Made by a program: the position numbers and the translations under genes. 64,000 nt of DNA from Holothuria scabra. Lineage: Eukaryota > Echinodermata > Holothuroidea > Aspidochirotida > Holothuriidae. Shown here piece by piece: positions 1-10,732 of the stretch (the first letter of the stretch is position 1; each line of letters begins with the position of its first letter). Below the pieces are notes generated by a model. That model did no database searches. It was not told where the DNA came from and saw only the letters and a list, made by a program, of their open reading frames with translations. The stretch is from assembly GCA_037179385.1 (NCBI GenBank), contig CM074193.1:4299547-4363546 (forward strand), read 5' to 3'.

Positions 1-1060
1 CTCCTCCATGTCATATAAATTTCCTCAATTTTTGAGGAATTTTTGCTATTGTACAGTATTTCCTATTGTACAGTATTTCCAATTAGTTTTCCCTGATGTG
101 GAAAATAAGAAATGTTTTTTCCCAAATGGCTAGACACCTTGAATGGGTACTCCTCAAACAAAGAGGCAGAATTTGTTTGTTGCCTTTAAACTCCAGACTT
201 ACACATCCTTGGTGAACATCTAGCTTTTTCTCCAGCCTCAGTCTTTGAACAAAATCCACTGAATCTGAAAAAAGGAAACAAGCTATGTCATTGCCAATAT
301 GAAGAATAAAAACTTCATTTGAAATGAATACATTCCAAAACATCTTCTGTTCAGGTGACTGATACTGTACAATGATATATTCATGATTAAGTTAGATATT
401 TTAAGGACGGCCTCAAATGAAAAAAACAAAATTAAGAGTGGACCACCAGTTACTGTATGTCTTTGGAGGGTGATGTACAGAAACAAATTGATTGTGAGTT
501 CCACCAAATTTTGATGGAACCACTTCTCCCATTGGATTATTTACACAAGACAAAAACAAATATAAGTTGTATAATGTAAGTTTCTGATGGGAGCTGTGAG
601 AACCAGGTGGTGACCAATTACATACTGTACAGTGCAACACCTTGGAACTATGATTGTGTGGTATGTATGTCTTGGAACCATGATTGCCTGCTTGGAACAG
701 TAAGACATAGGGAATAATTTAGGGTTCAAATTTTGCATAGCAGTTTTGAAGATTTTTGAGGTCTTTCACACATTGTTTGTAAAAATGCAAGGGTTATGCA
801 CCTTTTGTTGGCCAGCACTTTGTTCTTACTTTTTAACTGACTGATGACAAGAATCAGCAGACACTGAAAACCTAATCATGAGAAATTACACTGATTGAAT
901 TCTGCATTGTTACTGTTGTTGAAAGAGAATTTTAAAATGGTGTTCAGGTAACAAAATTCAACACAGATCCAAGACTAGACAGCCTCATCAAAACAGTGGC
1001 CAATCACATTATCATACTATACCATGATGCCAGGTATTTTTTTTTTGTTACTTTTGACTA
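1..1060. other. intergenic DNA, nothing recognised
   Basis: AT-rich sequence. Open frames are short, overlap on both strands and show no recognisable domain. The only structure noted is a duplicated short phrase around 50-80 (cagtatttcc). I see no exon, RNA gene or repeat with definable ends. Confidence 0.5.
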
Positions 1061-1462
1061 GGGCTGCCACGATAATCATTTTTCAATTATTGATATCACA
1101 AGCATTTCCAGGATGATGTTGTGATATCCCACATTTAAAAATGTAGTCTTAACATTTGCCATCAGCATGGTAATCATACATATTGCCTGTATCAAGAACA
1201 TATGTACTCAGTATATAAACCAAGTTGACAAAATTCAGTTTGAAGTCCAAAGTTTCATCAGAAATTTTTTGTCCTTTGCCTTTGAAAAAAATAGTTGCAA
1301 AGTGAAACAAGTCAGTCTGCACATTATTATTAAGAGATTTCACAGTGGTTTAGTCATTTATTTGGTTCTGTTGCAATGTTACATCTTGACAAAACATGGG
1401 TCGATATCGTCTGCAAAAATTATATTGAAGATATTGAGATATTGCAATTATTGTGGCAGCCC
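1061..1462. mobile_element. MITE with GGGCTGCCAC inverted ends, TA duplication
   Basis: The left end reads GGGCTGCCACGATAAT and the right end, reverse complemented, GGGCTGCCACAATAAT: 15 of 16 bases match and the similarity decays further inward. A TA dinucleotide lies directly outside both ends (1059-1060 and 1463-1464), as expected for Tc1/mariner-type insertion. The element is 402 bp and has no transposase frame, so it would depend on an enzyme supplied elsewhere. The superfamily rests only on the TA duplication; a hAT or other assignment cannot be excluded. Confidence 0.7.
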
Positions 1463-1984
1463 TATAGTACTTTAAACTCAATGTATGTGTATAATGATTG
1501 TAGAAGTAAAGGCATGGAAAACTTGTAAAAACAAACCCTGATTGTGGCTTTGAACTTTTGGTAGTTAATTTATAAAAGTCCAAAGCAACAGCTAGTAGTT
1601 CTCAGCAAAGGACTGTGCTTGTGTACTAAGAACTAAGAACTCACACTACACAGTCCTTACTCTGCTTGTTCAAACCAGCCAGATGATCTGTGGTTGTTTG
1701 AGTTGTCACTGTTGCACAGTAACTTCCTTCTAATAGCCAATTTTGGACTTAAAGGTAAAGAGCAGTCTCCACAAACTTATTTTGGAGAAAAAGCTAAATA
1801 ACACAATTTTCATCTTATTTCTCTTCAAAGTATGGTTCCTTACATTTTATGACTTTACCATTGCATATTCAAGGTAAACCAAGCAGTTATTTCTGGTAAA
1901 CCAGAATGCAAAAATGCATTGAGGTTTCGATGATGCATACAGAACATGTTCTTTTCAAAAAATGCTGCATTTATTGTAACACAT
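1463..1984. other. intergenic DNA, nothing recognised
   Basis: No exon-like frame and no repeat ends seen. The short phrase aactaagaactcac near 1630 is locally repetitive. Confidence 0.4.
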
Positions 1985-4460
1985 GGTGACCCAAAGTGAC
2001 CTTTGACTCCACCAGTAAGTAGCTGGTTTTTCTTTTAACCAAAACACTTCTACAATGAAAACCCAAATTTCATGCTGTGCCTTATTAAGATAATCTATCC
2101 TATTAACAAAGTTTTCATAGTTTGATCTCTGGTGACCCCAATTGACCTTCAACCTCCACCAAGGACAACAGAAGCCATCTTCCAACCATCACACATCCAC
2201 ATTCTAACTTTGAACCCTCTCTCATTTTCCCACCTTGAAATACAAAGTAGGAGTTTTCAAGGTTTGACCTTGGATAACCCCAGGTGAACTTTGACCTTTA
2301 CCAAAATTAATAGGGTCCACCCTCTCGTCATAATTCATTAACAAACCAAGTTTGAAAAAATCCAAGCTTCCTACCATTAGATATCATGCAAACAAGGTTT
2401 TCGGGGTTTGAGCCTCCTGTGACCTTGGATGACCTTTGATCTCTAACAAAATCAATAGGGTTCTCCCTCACATTATGATGCATCAACATACCAAGTTTGA
2501 GATTAATCCAAGTTTCCTACCTTGAGATATCATGCAAACAAGGTTTTCGGAGTTTGACCCCTGCAACCCCAGATGACCTTTGACCCCTACCAAAATCAGT
2601 AGGATTTTTCCATACATCAAAACGCATCAACATATCAAGTTTGAAATCAATCTAAGCTTCCTTGCTTGAGATATCATGTAAACAAGGTTTTCAGGGTTTG
2701 GCCCCCTGTGACCCCACATGACCTTTGACCTCTACCAAAATCAATAGGGTTCTTCCTTACATTATGATGCATCAACATCTCAAGGTTGAAATCAATCCAA
2801 GCTTCCTTCCTTGACATAATGTGTAAACAAGGTTTTCAGGGTTCGGCCCCCTTTAACCCGAAATGACCTTTGACCTGTACCAAAATCAACAGGATTCTTC
2901 CTTACATCATAATGCATCAACATAACACGTTTGAGATTAATCCAAGTTTCCTACCTTGAGATATCCTGTAAACAAGGTTTTCCAAGTTTGACCCCCTGTG
3001 ACCCCAGATGACCTTTGACCCCTACCAAAATCAGTAGGGTTTTTTACATTCATCATAATGCATCAAAATATCAAGTTTGAAATTAATCCAAGTTTCCTAC
3101 CTTGAGATATCATGTAAACAAGGTTTTGGGGGATTGACCCCCTGTGACCCCAAATAACCTTTGACCTCTACCCAAAATCAATAAGGTTCTTCTTCCCATC
3201 ATATTGCATCAACAAATCAAGATTCAAATCAATCCAAGCTTCCTACCTTCAGATATCGAGTAAACAAGATTTTCTGGGTTTGACCCTCTGTGACCCCAAA
3301 TGACCTTTGACCTCTACCAAAATCTAAAGGGTTCTTGCTTACATCATAACACATCAACATCTTGAGTTTGAATTTGATCCAAGTTTCCCAACTTGAGATA
3401 TCATGTAAAAAACGTTTTGGGGTTTGACCCCTGTGACCCCAAATGACCTTTGACCTCTACCAAAATTTGTAGGGTTCATCTACCCATCATACTGCATCAA
3501 CATATAAAGTTTGAAATCAATCCAAGCTTCCTACCTTAAGATATTGTGTAAACATGGTTTTCCGGGTTGGACCCCCTGTGACCCCAAATGACCTTTGAAC
3601 TTGACCAAAACCCATACCATTCTTCCTCTTGATATGGGACATCTATGTACGAAGTTTGAAAACTTCCAGACATTTCTACCTTCAGATACTGTGCTAATGA
3701 GTGAAATGTAAAGTGTTTCAAGTCCTATGAACATTTCTACATTGAGATACTCTGTTAGTTAGTTAAATGTAAAGTGTTTCGAGTCCTTTGACACCTGTCA
3801 CACCAAATAACCTTTAAACTCGTTGAAAACTGATATTGTTCTTTTTCTTGATATAGGACATCTATGAACCAAGTTTGAATACTTTCAAACATTCATACCT
3901 TCAGATACTGTGTTAATGAGTTAAATGTAAAGTGTTTCAAGTCCTATGGCATTTCTACATTGAAATACTGTGTTAATGAGTTAAATGTAAAGTATTTCGA
4001 GTCCTTTGACACCTGTGACCCCAAATAACCTTCAAACTCGATGAAAACTTATGCTGTTCTTTTTCTTGATATGGGACATCTATGTACCAAATTTGAATAC
4101 TTTCAAACATTCCTACTGTGCCATATCCTATTGTAAAGTGTTTCGAGTCCTTTGACCCCTGTGACCCCAGATGACCTTTGAACTCCACCAAAAACGATAG
4201 GGTTCTTCCTCTTCATATGGGGCATCTAAGTACCAAGTCTGAAAACTGTCAGATATTCCTATCTTGAGATATCGTGTTAACGAGTTAGTTGTGTTAAATG
4301 TAAAGTGTTTCGAGTTTTTGACCCCTGTGACCTCAAATGACCTTCAAACTTGACCAAAATCGATAGGGTTCTTCCTCTTAATATAGGGCATCTATGTACT
4401 AAGTTTGAAAACTCAGCGACATTCCTATCTTGAGATATCGTGTTAACAAGCAAAGTGTCA

Positions 4461-4497
<37 letters not shown>

Positions 4498-4570
4498 ACA
4501 CACATACATACATACATACATACACACATACGCCATCATGAATGCATAGGTTTCTCTTATCGTCGAAACC
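1985..4570 (+). mobile_element. HINE/Helentron-like element: minisatellite, (CA)n, terminal hairpin
   Basis: About 16 degenerate units follow each other with a period near 145 bp (unit landmarks near 2429, 2574, 2719, 2864, 3009, 3301, 3444, 3588). Later units (3600-4440) are longer and more divergent. Each carries a block like GTGACCCCAAATGACCTTTG followed by an AAGCTTCC...GAGATATC block. The array runs into a CA/CATA microsatellite (4464-4530) and a stem-loop GGTTTC...GAAACC at 4549-4570. A second locus at 52430-52931 has the same order of parts. Variable tandem core, microsatellite and 3' stem-loop are the described hallmarks of Helentron-associated elements (also pearl/DINE-1-like). The left boundary is uncertain and the class assignment is inference. 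Confidence 0.65.
4464..4530. repeat. (CA)n/(CATA)n microsatellite
   Basis: Nearly pure CA repeats grading into CATA repeats at the 3' end of the 145-bp unit array. It is a structural part of the HINE-like element, since the same microsatellite occupies the same place in the second copy at 52854-52890. Confidence 0.95.
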
Positions 4571-5410
4571 AAAAACATTGTCACATGATTTCCAACAGCC
4601 AATCATGAAACTGGACCATCTACTACACTTCTTCAATTTGGAATGACTGCTCCTGCCCTTTACCTGTAGGCTGTAAGTCGTAAAACATAAATTTCTATCC
4701 TTCTTTAAACAATGAAAGAGCACCCAAATACATTTGACTACTCAAACCTTCTAGAAAGGATCAAATTTTAAGAATGAAATCAGTAACTTTTCACCCTGTA
4801 CAGAAAAAAGTTGGGCTGAAAATGACTCTCTGACTGCCGAAAATTGTGCATGGTCACTTTCAGGGGGTTTAGGAGTACTGTAAATTGTCCTTAAAACATT
4901 TTTTTCTATTTTTTTTCTTTCACCTTTTACCCTTAAATTCATCTGGGGTGGAGTGGGCAAGCTGAGGAAAATGCACTTAACTACACTTTTCAATGAACGG
5001 TGCAGCATTGAATCCCCCTGTGGGCATGTATGCAGCAACAATCACAGTGTCAGTTATCAGTATTACAGTACCTACAGTACCCACCCACCTGTAAGAGGTG
5101 ACTGGTTACAGTAGGTTGTAAAGTACTGTACTCTCAGTAGCTCTACCTTTTTCGGCAATGGACCTTGTTTCATAAACAACCCACACTGTTTTTTGCTGGC
5201 CCATAATCATGCTAAAATGAGGCCTCCTAAGCCTCACAAAACAATTGATCAGGTAGAAATTTACCACTTTATACTGCTTTAGCATTGCATTCCAGATTCA
5301 GAACAACTCCTTTTCATTCTAACATAGGCCTATTCTTCTACTGGACAATAAAACACTTATAGGCCTGCACGTAACCACAGGTCATCCTAGCAGGGAGCAA
5401 TCTGTTTGGG
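4571..5410. other. intergenic DNA, nothing recognised
   Basis: No gene or bounded repeat seen. Several short ORFs overlap here without any family signature. Confidence 0.4.
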
Positions 5411-5435
5411 TTTGCATCGCAATTTGCGATGCAAA
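5411..5435. repeat. perfect 12-bp-arm palindrome
   Basis: The arms TTTGCATCGCAA and TTGCGATGCAAA are separated by a single T, so 25 bases form an uninterrupted inverted repeat. It lies in a stretch (5360-5590) with other fragments resembling repeat DNA, but I could not define element ends. Confidence 0.85.
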
Positions 5436-5699
5436 AACAAGGAAAATTTGATGATTGCAATGCAAAATTTCAGCAGGTCTTGTGTCATTTTGAATGTTCA
5501 CAGAAGGAAATAATGTCAGTGAAAAATAAAAATCTAAATTAGGAGTCGTGAAACTGATCATGGAAAATAAAAAAGTTTGGAGCCCTACTTGCTCTGCAAA
5601 CTCTGTTTGTTTCTAAATCGAACCACCGGAAATTTATTGCGAGAGATTTATTGTGTAGCACTTCGGTCACACATTCTAAGTGCACCATACACACTTACT

Positions 5700-5860
5700 T
5701 ATACATATATACATTAGCTACCGAGAGCAGCCTCATGACGTCAGGACTACTGACCAATCACCATCAGCTGCATTGAGTCAATGGAGAGTCCAACATGTAC
5801 CAGACAGCATGCTCTCCCCAGAACCACTCTAGCTCTCGCACGCGGAACATCTACTTCTAG
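5700..5860 (+). promoter_or_regulatory. CRE/CCAAT-bearing possible promoter
   Basis: A full consensus cAMP response element TGACGTCA lies at 5736-5743 and a CCAAT box at 5754-5758. Downstream DNA to about 6250 is noticeably richer in CpG than the surroundings. This pattern resembles a promoter followed by a first exon, but no TATA box or donor site is compelling and no protein family is recognised downstream. Chance occurrence is possible. Confidence 0.3.
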
Positions 5861-5935
5861 TGATTACTACTCTAGCCAACCACAACATAAGGACGCTGAA
5901 GTAAGCCACCGGCTTCGCTGAAACCAGCTACCTTC

Positions 5936-6259
5936 GTGGAAATATTACATAGCCAACTAGGCCATTTTACTAGAAGTCTACCACTTGAAATCTCGGAGCT
6001 AATTTCATCTACTACTCCTGTCCGTTTCGAAGCACGTAAAAAGCACCCTATTCGTTCCACTAACACGGACAGTCTCGTGAGTCGGGCAGCAGCTGGCAGC
6101 TCGACATTTATTACTTTACTTGGGACTGTAGTGTTGAGTGGAGCTATAGTGCCGCTTTTGCAACAGCTAAGATTCGTTCGCGAGGACACGAGGTTCCGTT
6201 GTGACGCAAAATATTGTTTCAACGGCATTGACGGGGCTGCACAGAACACAGCAACCTGA
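5936..6259 (+). CDS. uncharacterised ORF in CpG-richer stretch
   Basis: A 108-codon open frame (starting at a GTG, with no upstream ATG in frame before a stop) includes a hydrophobic segment rich in Leu, Val and Ile around its middle. The opposite strand is also open across most of the same region (5872-6249), which often happens by chance in higher-GC DNA. I recognise no family. It is listed only because it follows the CRE/CCAAT site; it may be noncoding. Confidence 0.15.
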   Translation: MEILHSQLGHFTRSLPLEISELISSTTPVRFEARKKHPIRSTNTDSLVSRAAAGSSTFITLLGTVVLSGAIVPLLQQLRFVREDTRFRCDAKYCFNGIDGAAQNTAT

Positions 6260-7452
6260 GGTGAAACTACCCAACTCTATTTGTTATCTCTAACACCTCC
6301 ACAAAAATTGTTTAGTGTTTACTACTACAAAATACACAGACTCAGAGCTGTTCAGTGTACAGGGGTGAATAATAACCCATGGTATCGACAGCAAAAGCCA
6401 CGGAAAGCACCTGGTTTTGCTTTTGATTATACTGGTAACAACAAAGATTTTTGCTGTCGCTCAATCTTTACGTTATTCTCAGTCAAACATGCTCCACATT
6501 CTCAAATCACTGGTTCTCCCATTGGATAGTGCAAACTGCTTTCAAATCTGTCAACAGTCAGACTGTAAATTTCTCTCTGTACAGGGAACATGAACAAGAA
6601 ATGGAAAACATGCATGGATCAGAAAACCCAGCATACCAAAACATGTGCCTTGCTGCATGTACATTATGCCACCTGTATGTGTTTACACTACTGTAGAATT
6701 CCCCAAGCTGTGCCCTATGCTGCTGCATAGGTGCAGTCTTTACTTAAAGCATACAATAGGCGTTAGAACTCAGCATTTACATACATTGATCTGTGGCTTT
6801 TTGTTTGAGACTTAACATTACCAACTCATCTGCTTAGAGATCCAAACTCTAGTTTTGGAATCACAAACTGGGTATCTGTTACCAAATCCAATTAAATTTG
6901 ATTTCTGTGAACATGGCTGATTTATTCTCAGTGACATATGAACCCTTCTTTGCGTAATTAAAGGCTTCCTGTTCATAATCTAAACAAAAGGTTAACTCTG
7001 CAATCACGGGACAGTTGAGTGACTTATCTGCTCTGTTAATAGGTTGTGTAATCAACTGGAAAAGTTCCTCACAGCACAGGGGTTATATGCTATTCTAGAA
7101 GTGATAGTGGTTTGTTACAACAAATAAATGAACAGATAAGAAGGATTTTATTACACCCGACCTCCCCATTGTGAGGTCTGGTCAGAAAGTCCTTACTTTT
7201 AAACAAGTGTAGTCATACTGATGTTTGTTTTGTTGCATCAGAAAAAGATAAAGGAATGTTATCGAGAGATTTTATGTCATAAAATGTAACTATAAAGTGA
7301 GACATCATGAAGAGTTTTGTTGTGAAGTACTGCGTTAGTGTATTGTGATGTGTCTTACCTTCTCATTTTTATAATGCTAGCACTACCTGTGCAGGTAACA
7401 TTATGTTCCACACATAAAATAAGGTTGTAGTTTCAAGTTAGTAATGATATAA
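6260..7452. other. intergenic DNA, nothing recognised
   Basis: No gene, RNA or bounded repeat identified. Confidence 0.4.
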
Positions 7453-7679
7453 TGGTTGGTTTAAATTTCGAACAGGTTCTAAATCCGAACACCTCATTAT
7501 ATCATTCATTTATCAGTCATAAGGCAATATTTTCTTCAAATAATTATAACACCATTAAGAAATAATTGTGGCTCCATATGGTATGGTAAAACTGACAATT
7601 ATTTTGCATCGAACAGTGAATAATAAGCATTTAAATGAGGTGTTCGAATTTAGAACCTGTTCGAACTTTGAACCAACCA
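7453..7679. mobile_element. 227-bp MITE with about 45-bp inverted ends
   Basis: The left arm begins TGGTTGGTTTAAATTTCGAA and continues through AACAGGTTCT. The right arm, reverse complemented, begins TGGTTGGTTCAAAGTTCGAA and continues the same way to ACACCTCATT. Most of 45 positions match. The interior is AT-rich and noncoding. No convincing flanking duplication was found, so the superfamily is unknown. Confidence 0.75.
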
Positions 7680-9103
7680 CTGCTGTACATACATACCAAT
7701 ACATGTTCCTCGAAGTGACCGACACAACCTTGAACCATAGATTGGGAGGCGTGAGTGGAAGGAAAATATACCCTTTGGATGATCCATCGTTTACTTGTTT
7801 TTCATGTCAGCATAAATTGTACAAACTTGAGAGTGTTCAGTAGTACTTCACCTCAGCTCATTGTTACACTGGATTCCCTTTCTTCAATTTCAAACTTATT
7901 CAAACTGTCCTGAAGTTTGAACTTGCAAGTTACACTTTTAAGTAGGCAAGGGCCAAGAGCTAGCCTCTTTTACATGTTTGTTCTTGCCTACTTATTGTAC
8001 GTTGCCATACTGTACTAAACGTCGGTAGGCTACAGTATGTTGTGAACTGTAGGGTACTGGATGCAGTCCATGCAAGCAACTTCCTACTAAACTTCACCCC
8101 TTAGTCCTACACTACAGTACAGTAAGTTAGGCTAACGTTATGTGGTACAGTACACAAATAGGCATTTGAAGATGTACATGTACGACAGTCAACCTCACAG
8201 TCACAGTGAGAGGTGCCTGGTTCTCCGATGTGGCTATGCTCCCAATTAGTCCTAGGCATTTAACTTGGTCTTTCTTGTCTTTGTTTTAAGTGTTGCACTA
8301 ACGAAAGGCGCCAGTCCATCTCTGTTGGTTTCTGTATCTTTGTTGATTGGCTAACGGAGTTTTTTTCTCATACCAACATAAGGCCTATCGATGATCTGTG
8401 GTTGCTGTGTCGAAAATATAATTCAACATGCGCATACCGTACCTCTCAGCCAGCAGTGCTACCCTACTACACCGAGTACGTACAGGCACAGTGATGAAGT
8501 GCTAGTAAGGTACGTACTGAGTACATGCATAATAGCGATTGTTTCTTTTACTACTTCCATAATTTCAAATCCAGTCATAGATCAAATCTCAAAAATATCC
8601 CTTTTATATTTCTGATACCTTAAAATCCACACAAAAATTCTCAGATTATATTTGAGATGTAGGCTGGTTACTGTTTCATACTAAATATGTGACATCATTT
8701 AGGTTTCACAGTGTAATATGCCAAACGTTTTGATAAAAAAAATCCTTACTCAGGAGACCTTTCAGGATATAAGTAAGGCTGAGGCAAGATTACAGTGAAA
8801 ATTTTACCTTCAAATTTTCACTCATGACCATGAGCTCTATCATTTCCTTCAGAAAATGTTCATTTCCTCTAATTCCTCACAGTTTTTATTACATAAGTCA
8901 ACTTTCCATACATAATGTTCACTGTCCAAATTAAAAACTCCAAATTAGCAGGCCATGAAATGTTATTGAAAGTGGAAACAGATATCTACTTGTTTCTGAA
9001 GAGGAAAAGAATGTTGGCAGCGGCGGATAGTAGTAAATTATTTCTGTGTTACTTATCTAAAGGCCAAAGATTGGAGGCTCTCCGACTCTTTTTTATCTAT
9101 CAT
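7680..9103. other. intergenic DNA, nothing recognised
   Basis: No gene or bounded repeat identified on either strand. Confidence 0.4.
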
Positions 9104-9111
9104 GTTTATTT

Positions 9112-9626
9112 CAGTGGCGTAGGGGGGAGGGGGGGGGGTCTGAGGGTGGGAAGCCGGGGATAGGGACGCTGGGGTGGGGGTGGGGCTGGGGCCTAGGGCC
9201 TAGGAGAACCCCCAGATTTTCTGCAGTCCCCCTCCCCCAGATTTTTAACCTCCTGTTAAAGTAATTAGGAAAAAATAAAGTGTTTGAACGGAAGTAAACT
9301 TTGAAGTATTTCCTTCTAAAACAGTAAAGACAATTAAGAAAACATGCATGAATGTATGTAAAACACATTTTGTGTGCACGTGCAAAATCAAGAAATTACT
9401 TCAAAATGTCTACCTCCAATAAATTCCGTAGGCCTACGTATGTAATCTGCACTGTCATTTATTGCATTTCACTTCGAAGATGAAACGAACGTCTCAACTA
9501 CAAACTCCAATGTGACTTTGCAATGTTAAAACCCTTTCTGCCTCTCCGATAGCTGGTTGATTTAGTGGAAACAAGACAATCATACACTGGAGACCATTCT
9601 TAATTTCTTACACGACCATTCCTATA
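9112..9626. mobile_element. left arm of hAT-like element related to B
   Basis: This segment is homologous, in reverse orientation, to about 30130-30598 of element B: both contain the phrases for tgaacggaagtaaactttga and tgcatttcacttcgaagatg. The homology is interrupted at CCTATA (9621-9626) by the long-inverted-repeat element and resumes at 18051 with atactttaccatacac, which in B is continuous. Confidence 0.75.
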
Positions 9627-10206
9627 TAGACCGGTAGCCCAGTGCCTTGGGGATAGATGAACTAGGTACCAATAACGAAGTATAGCACTATGAAGTATAG
9701 CACTATGAAGCGAGTCACCTGGGATGTTCAGATAAGTGAGTCTGCCGTGCACCATCCGTTACTAGTAGGTCTGGCGGCCATTTTTCAAAATGACGGCCAT
9801 GTTTTATTAGGCATCATTATGTTTGATTATACAACTTTGATACAACCTTCTATCAAAACGTGTAAGGTGTCGTATGAAATTTTCTATCCAATGATTCCAT
9901 ATTTGATGGATATTTTGCTGAATTTAGTTACACTTTGGGCAAAAAATCTAATTTTTAGCCAATTTTTCCCGAAATTTAAATTACATTAATTTACATATTT
10001 CTTTATTTTTTACAAATCTCAAGATAATATGTTGAAACTTTTCTTAAAAATGTTTCTTACAAATAGGTTTTATTGTATCAGGACAGCAAGGTCACTGATT
10101 TTTAAAAACGAAAGTTACAGTCTTTCAAAGTTAACAATTTGAAATTTAAGGAAATAGAATTTTGTACCTAAAATAGTATCTCGCCCTGTTCTCATTTCGC
10201 ATCAGC
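9627..10206 (+). repeat. left ~580-bp inverted arm
   Basis: Pairs with 17472-18050. The arms differ at scattered positions, for example around 10080-10110, so the insertion is not very recent or the arms have diverged without recent correction. Confidence 0.85.
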
Positions 10207-10704
10207 TCAAACAGTACAACTGATTGGGCCCAAATACAACCAATATTGTACACTTTGGGTGTTAAATATAACATTCAGGACTTTGATTACAAGATATGCT
10301 TGTGTTGATTTTCCGACATATCTTGTATTAAATCCAAGATGGACGCCATCGGTCAATGCATTTTGGCCCATTTTTCTTGAATTCCAGCATTTAATGCTCA
10401 TTTTCGATCAGAACAACGGCGATATTTGGTCAAATGGCACTCAATCCAGGCCAAGGGCTCTCTATTTCATACACATAGCCTGTAGACCAAGATGGCGGCT
10501 AGGGGTCAATGTACTATTTTCTCATTATATCTATCTTTGATTCAGAATTTTCGATCAAGAAAGAAATGACCACTCGTTTGTTTGTTCACTGGGATGCAAT
10601 CTTCAGAATTCCTTAAATTCGTTAAATACATTTTGGATCCAGTCTAAAGTTGTACTTAACGGTCAGTTGATTTAGGCACTCCCATCACTCCACCACCCCA
10701 CACC
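10207..10704. repeat. degenerate 'ccaagatggcggc...gtcaatg' repeat units
   Basis: Phrases of the type ccaagatgg.gcc..ggtcaatgca occur near 10335 and 10490 and, inverted, near 16920, 17155 and 17310. They suggest decayed internal repeats in the long-inverted-repeat element beyond its well-matched arms. No coding function is seen. Confidence 0.4.
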
Positions 10705-10732
10705 ATTTCGACCTTATGTATAAGGTCGAAAT
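10705..10732. repeat. perfect hairpin, 12-bp arms
   Basis: Arms ATTTCGACCTTA and TAAGGTCGAAAT enclose a TGTA loop. It lies just upstream of a purine-rich block (10940-11160) that is open in several frames only because of its composition. Confidence 0.85.

Noticed and set aside
1985..4440. CRISPR array
   Set aside because: Repeats are long, degenerate, contiguous without unique spacers, and in an animal genome.
4277..4723. 148-codon minus-strand ORF
   Set aside because: It is a read-through of the (CA)n microsatellite and 145-bp units, with long Cys-Val runs; not a gene.
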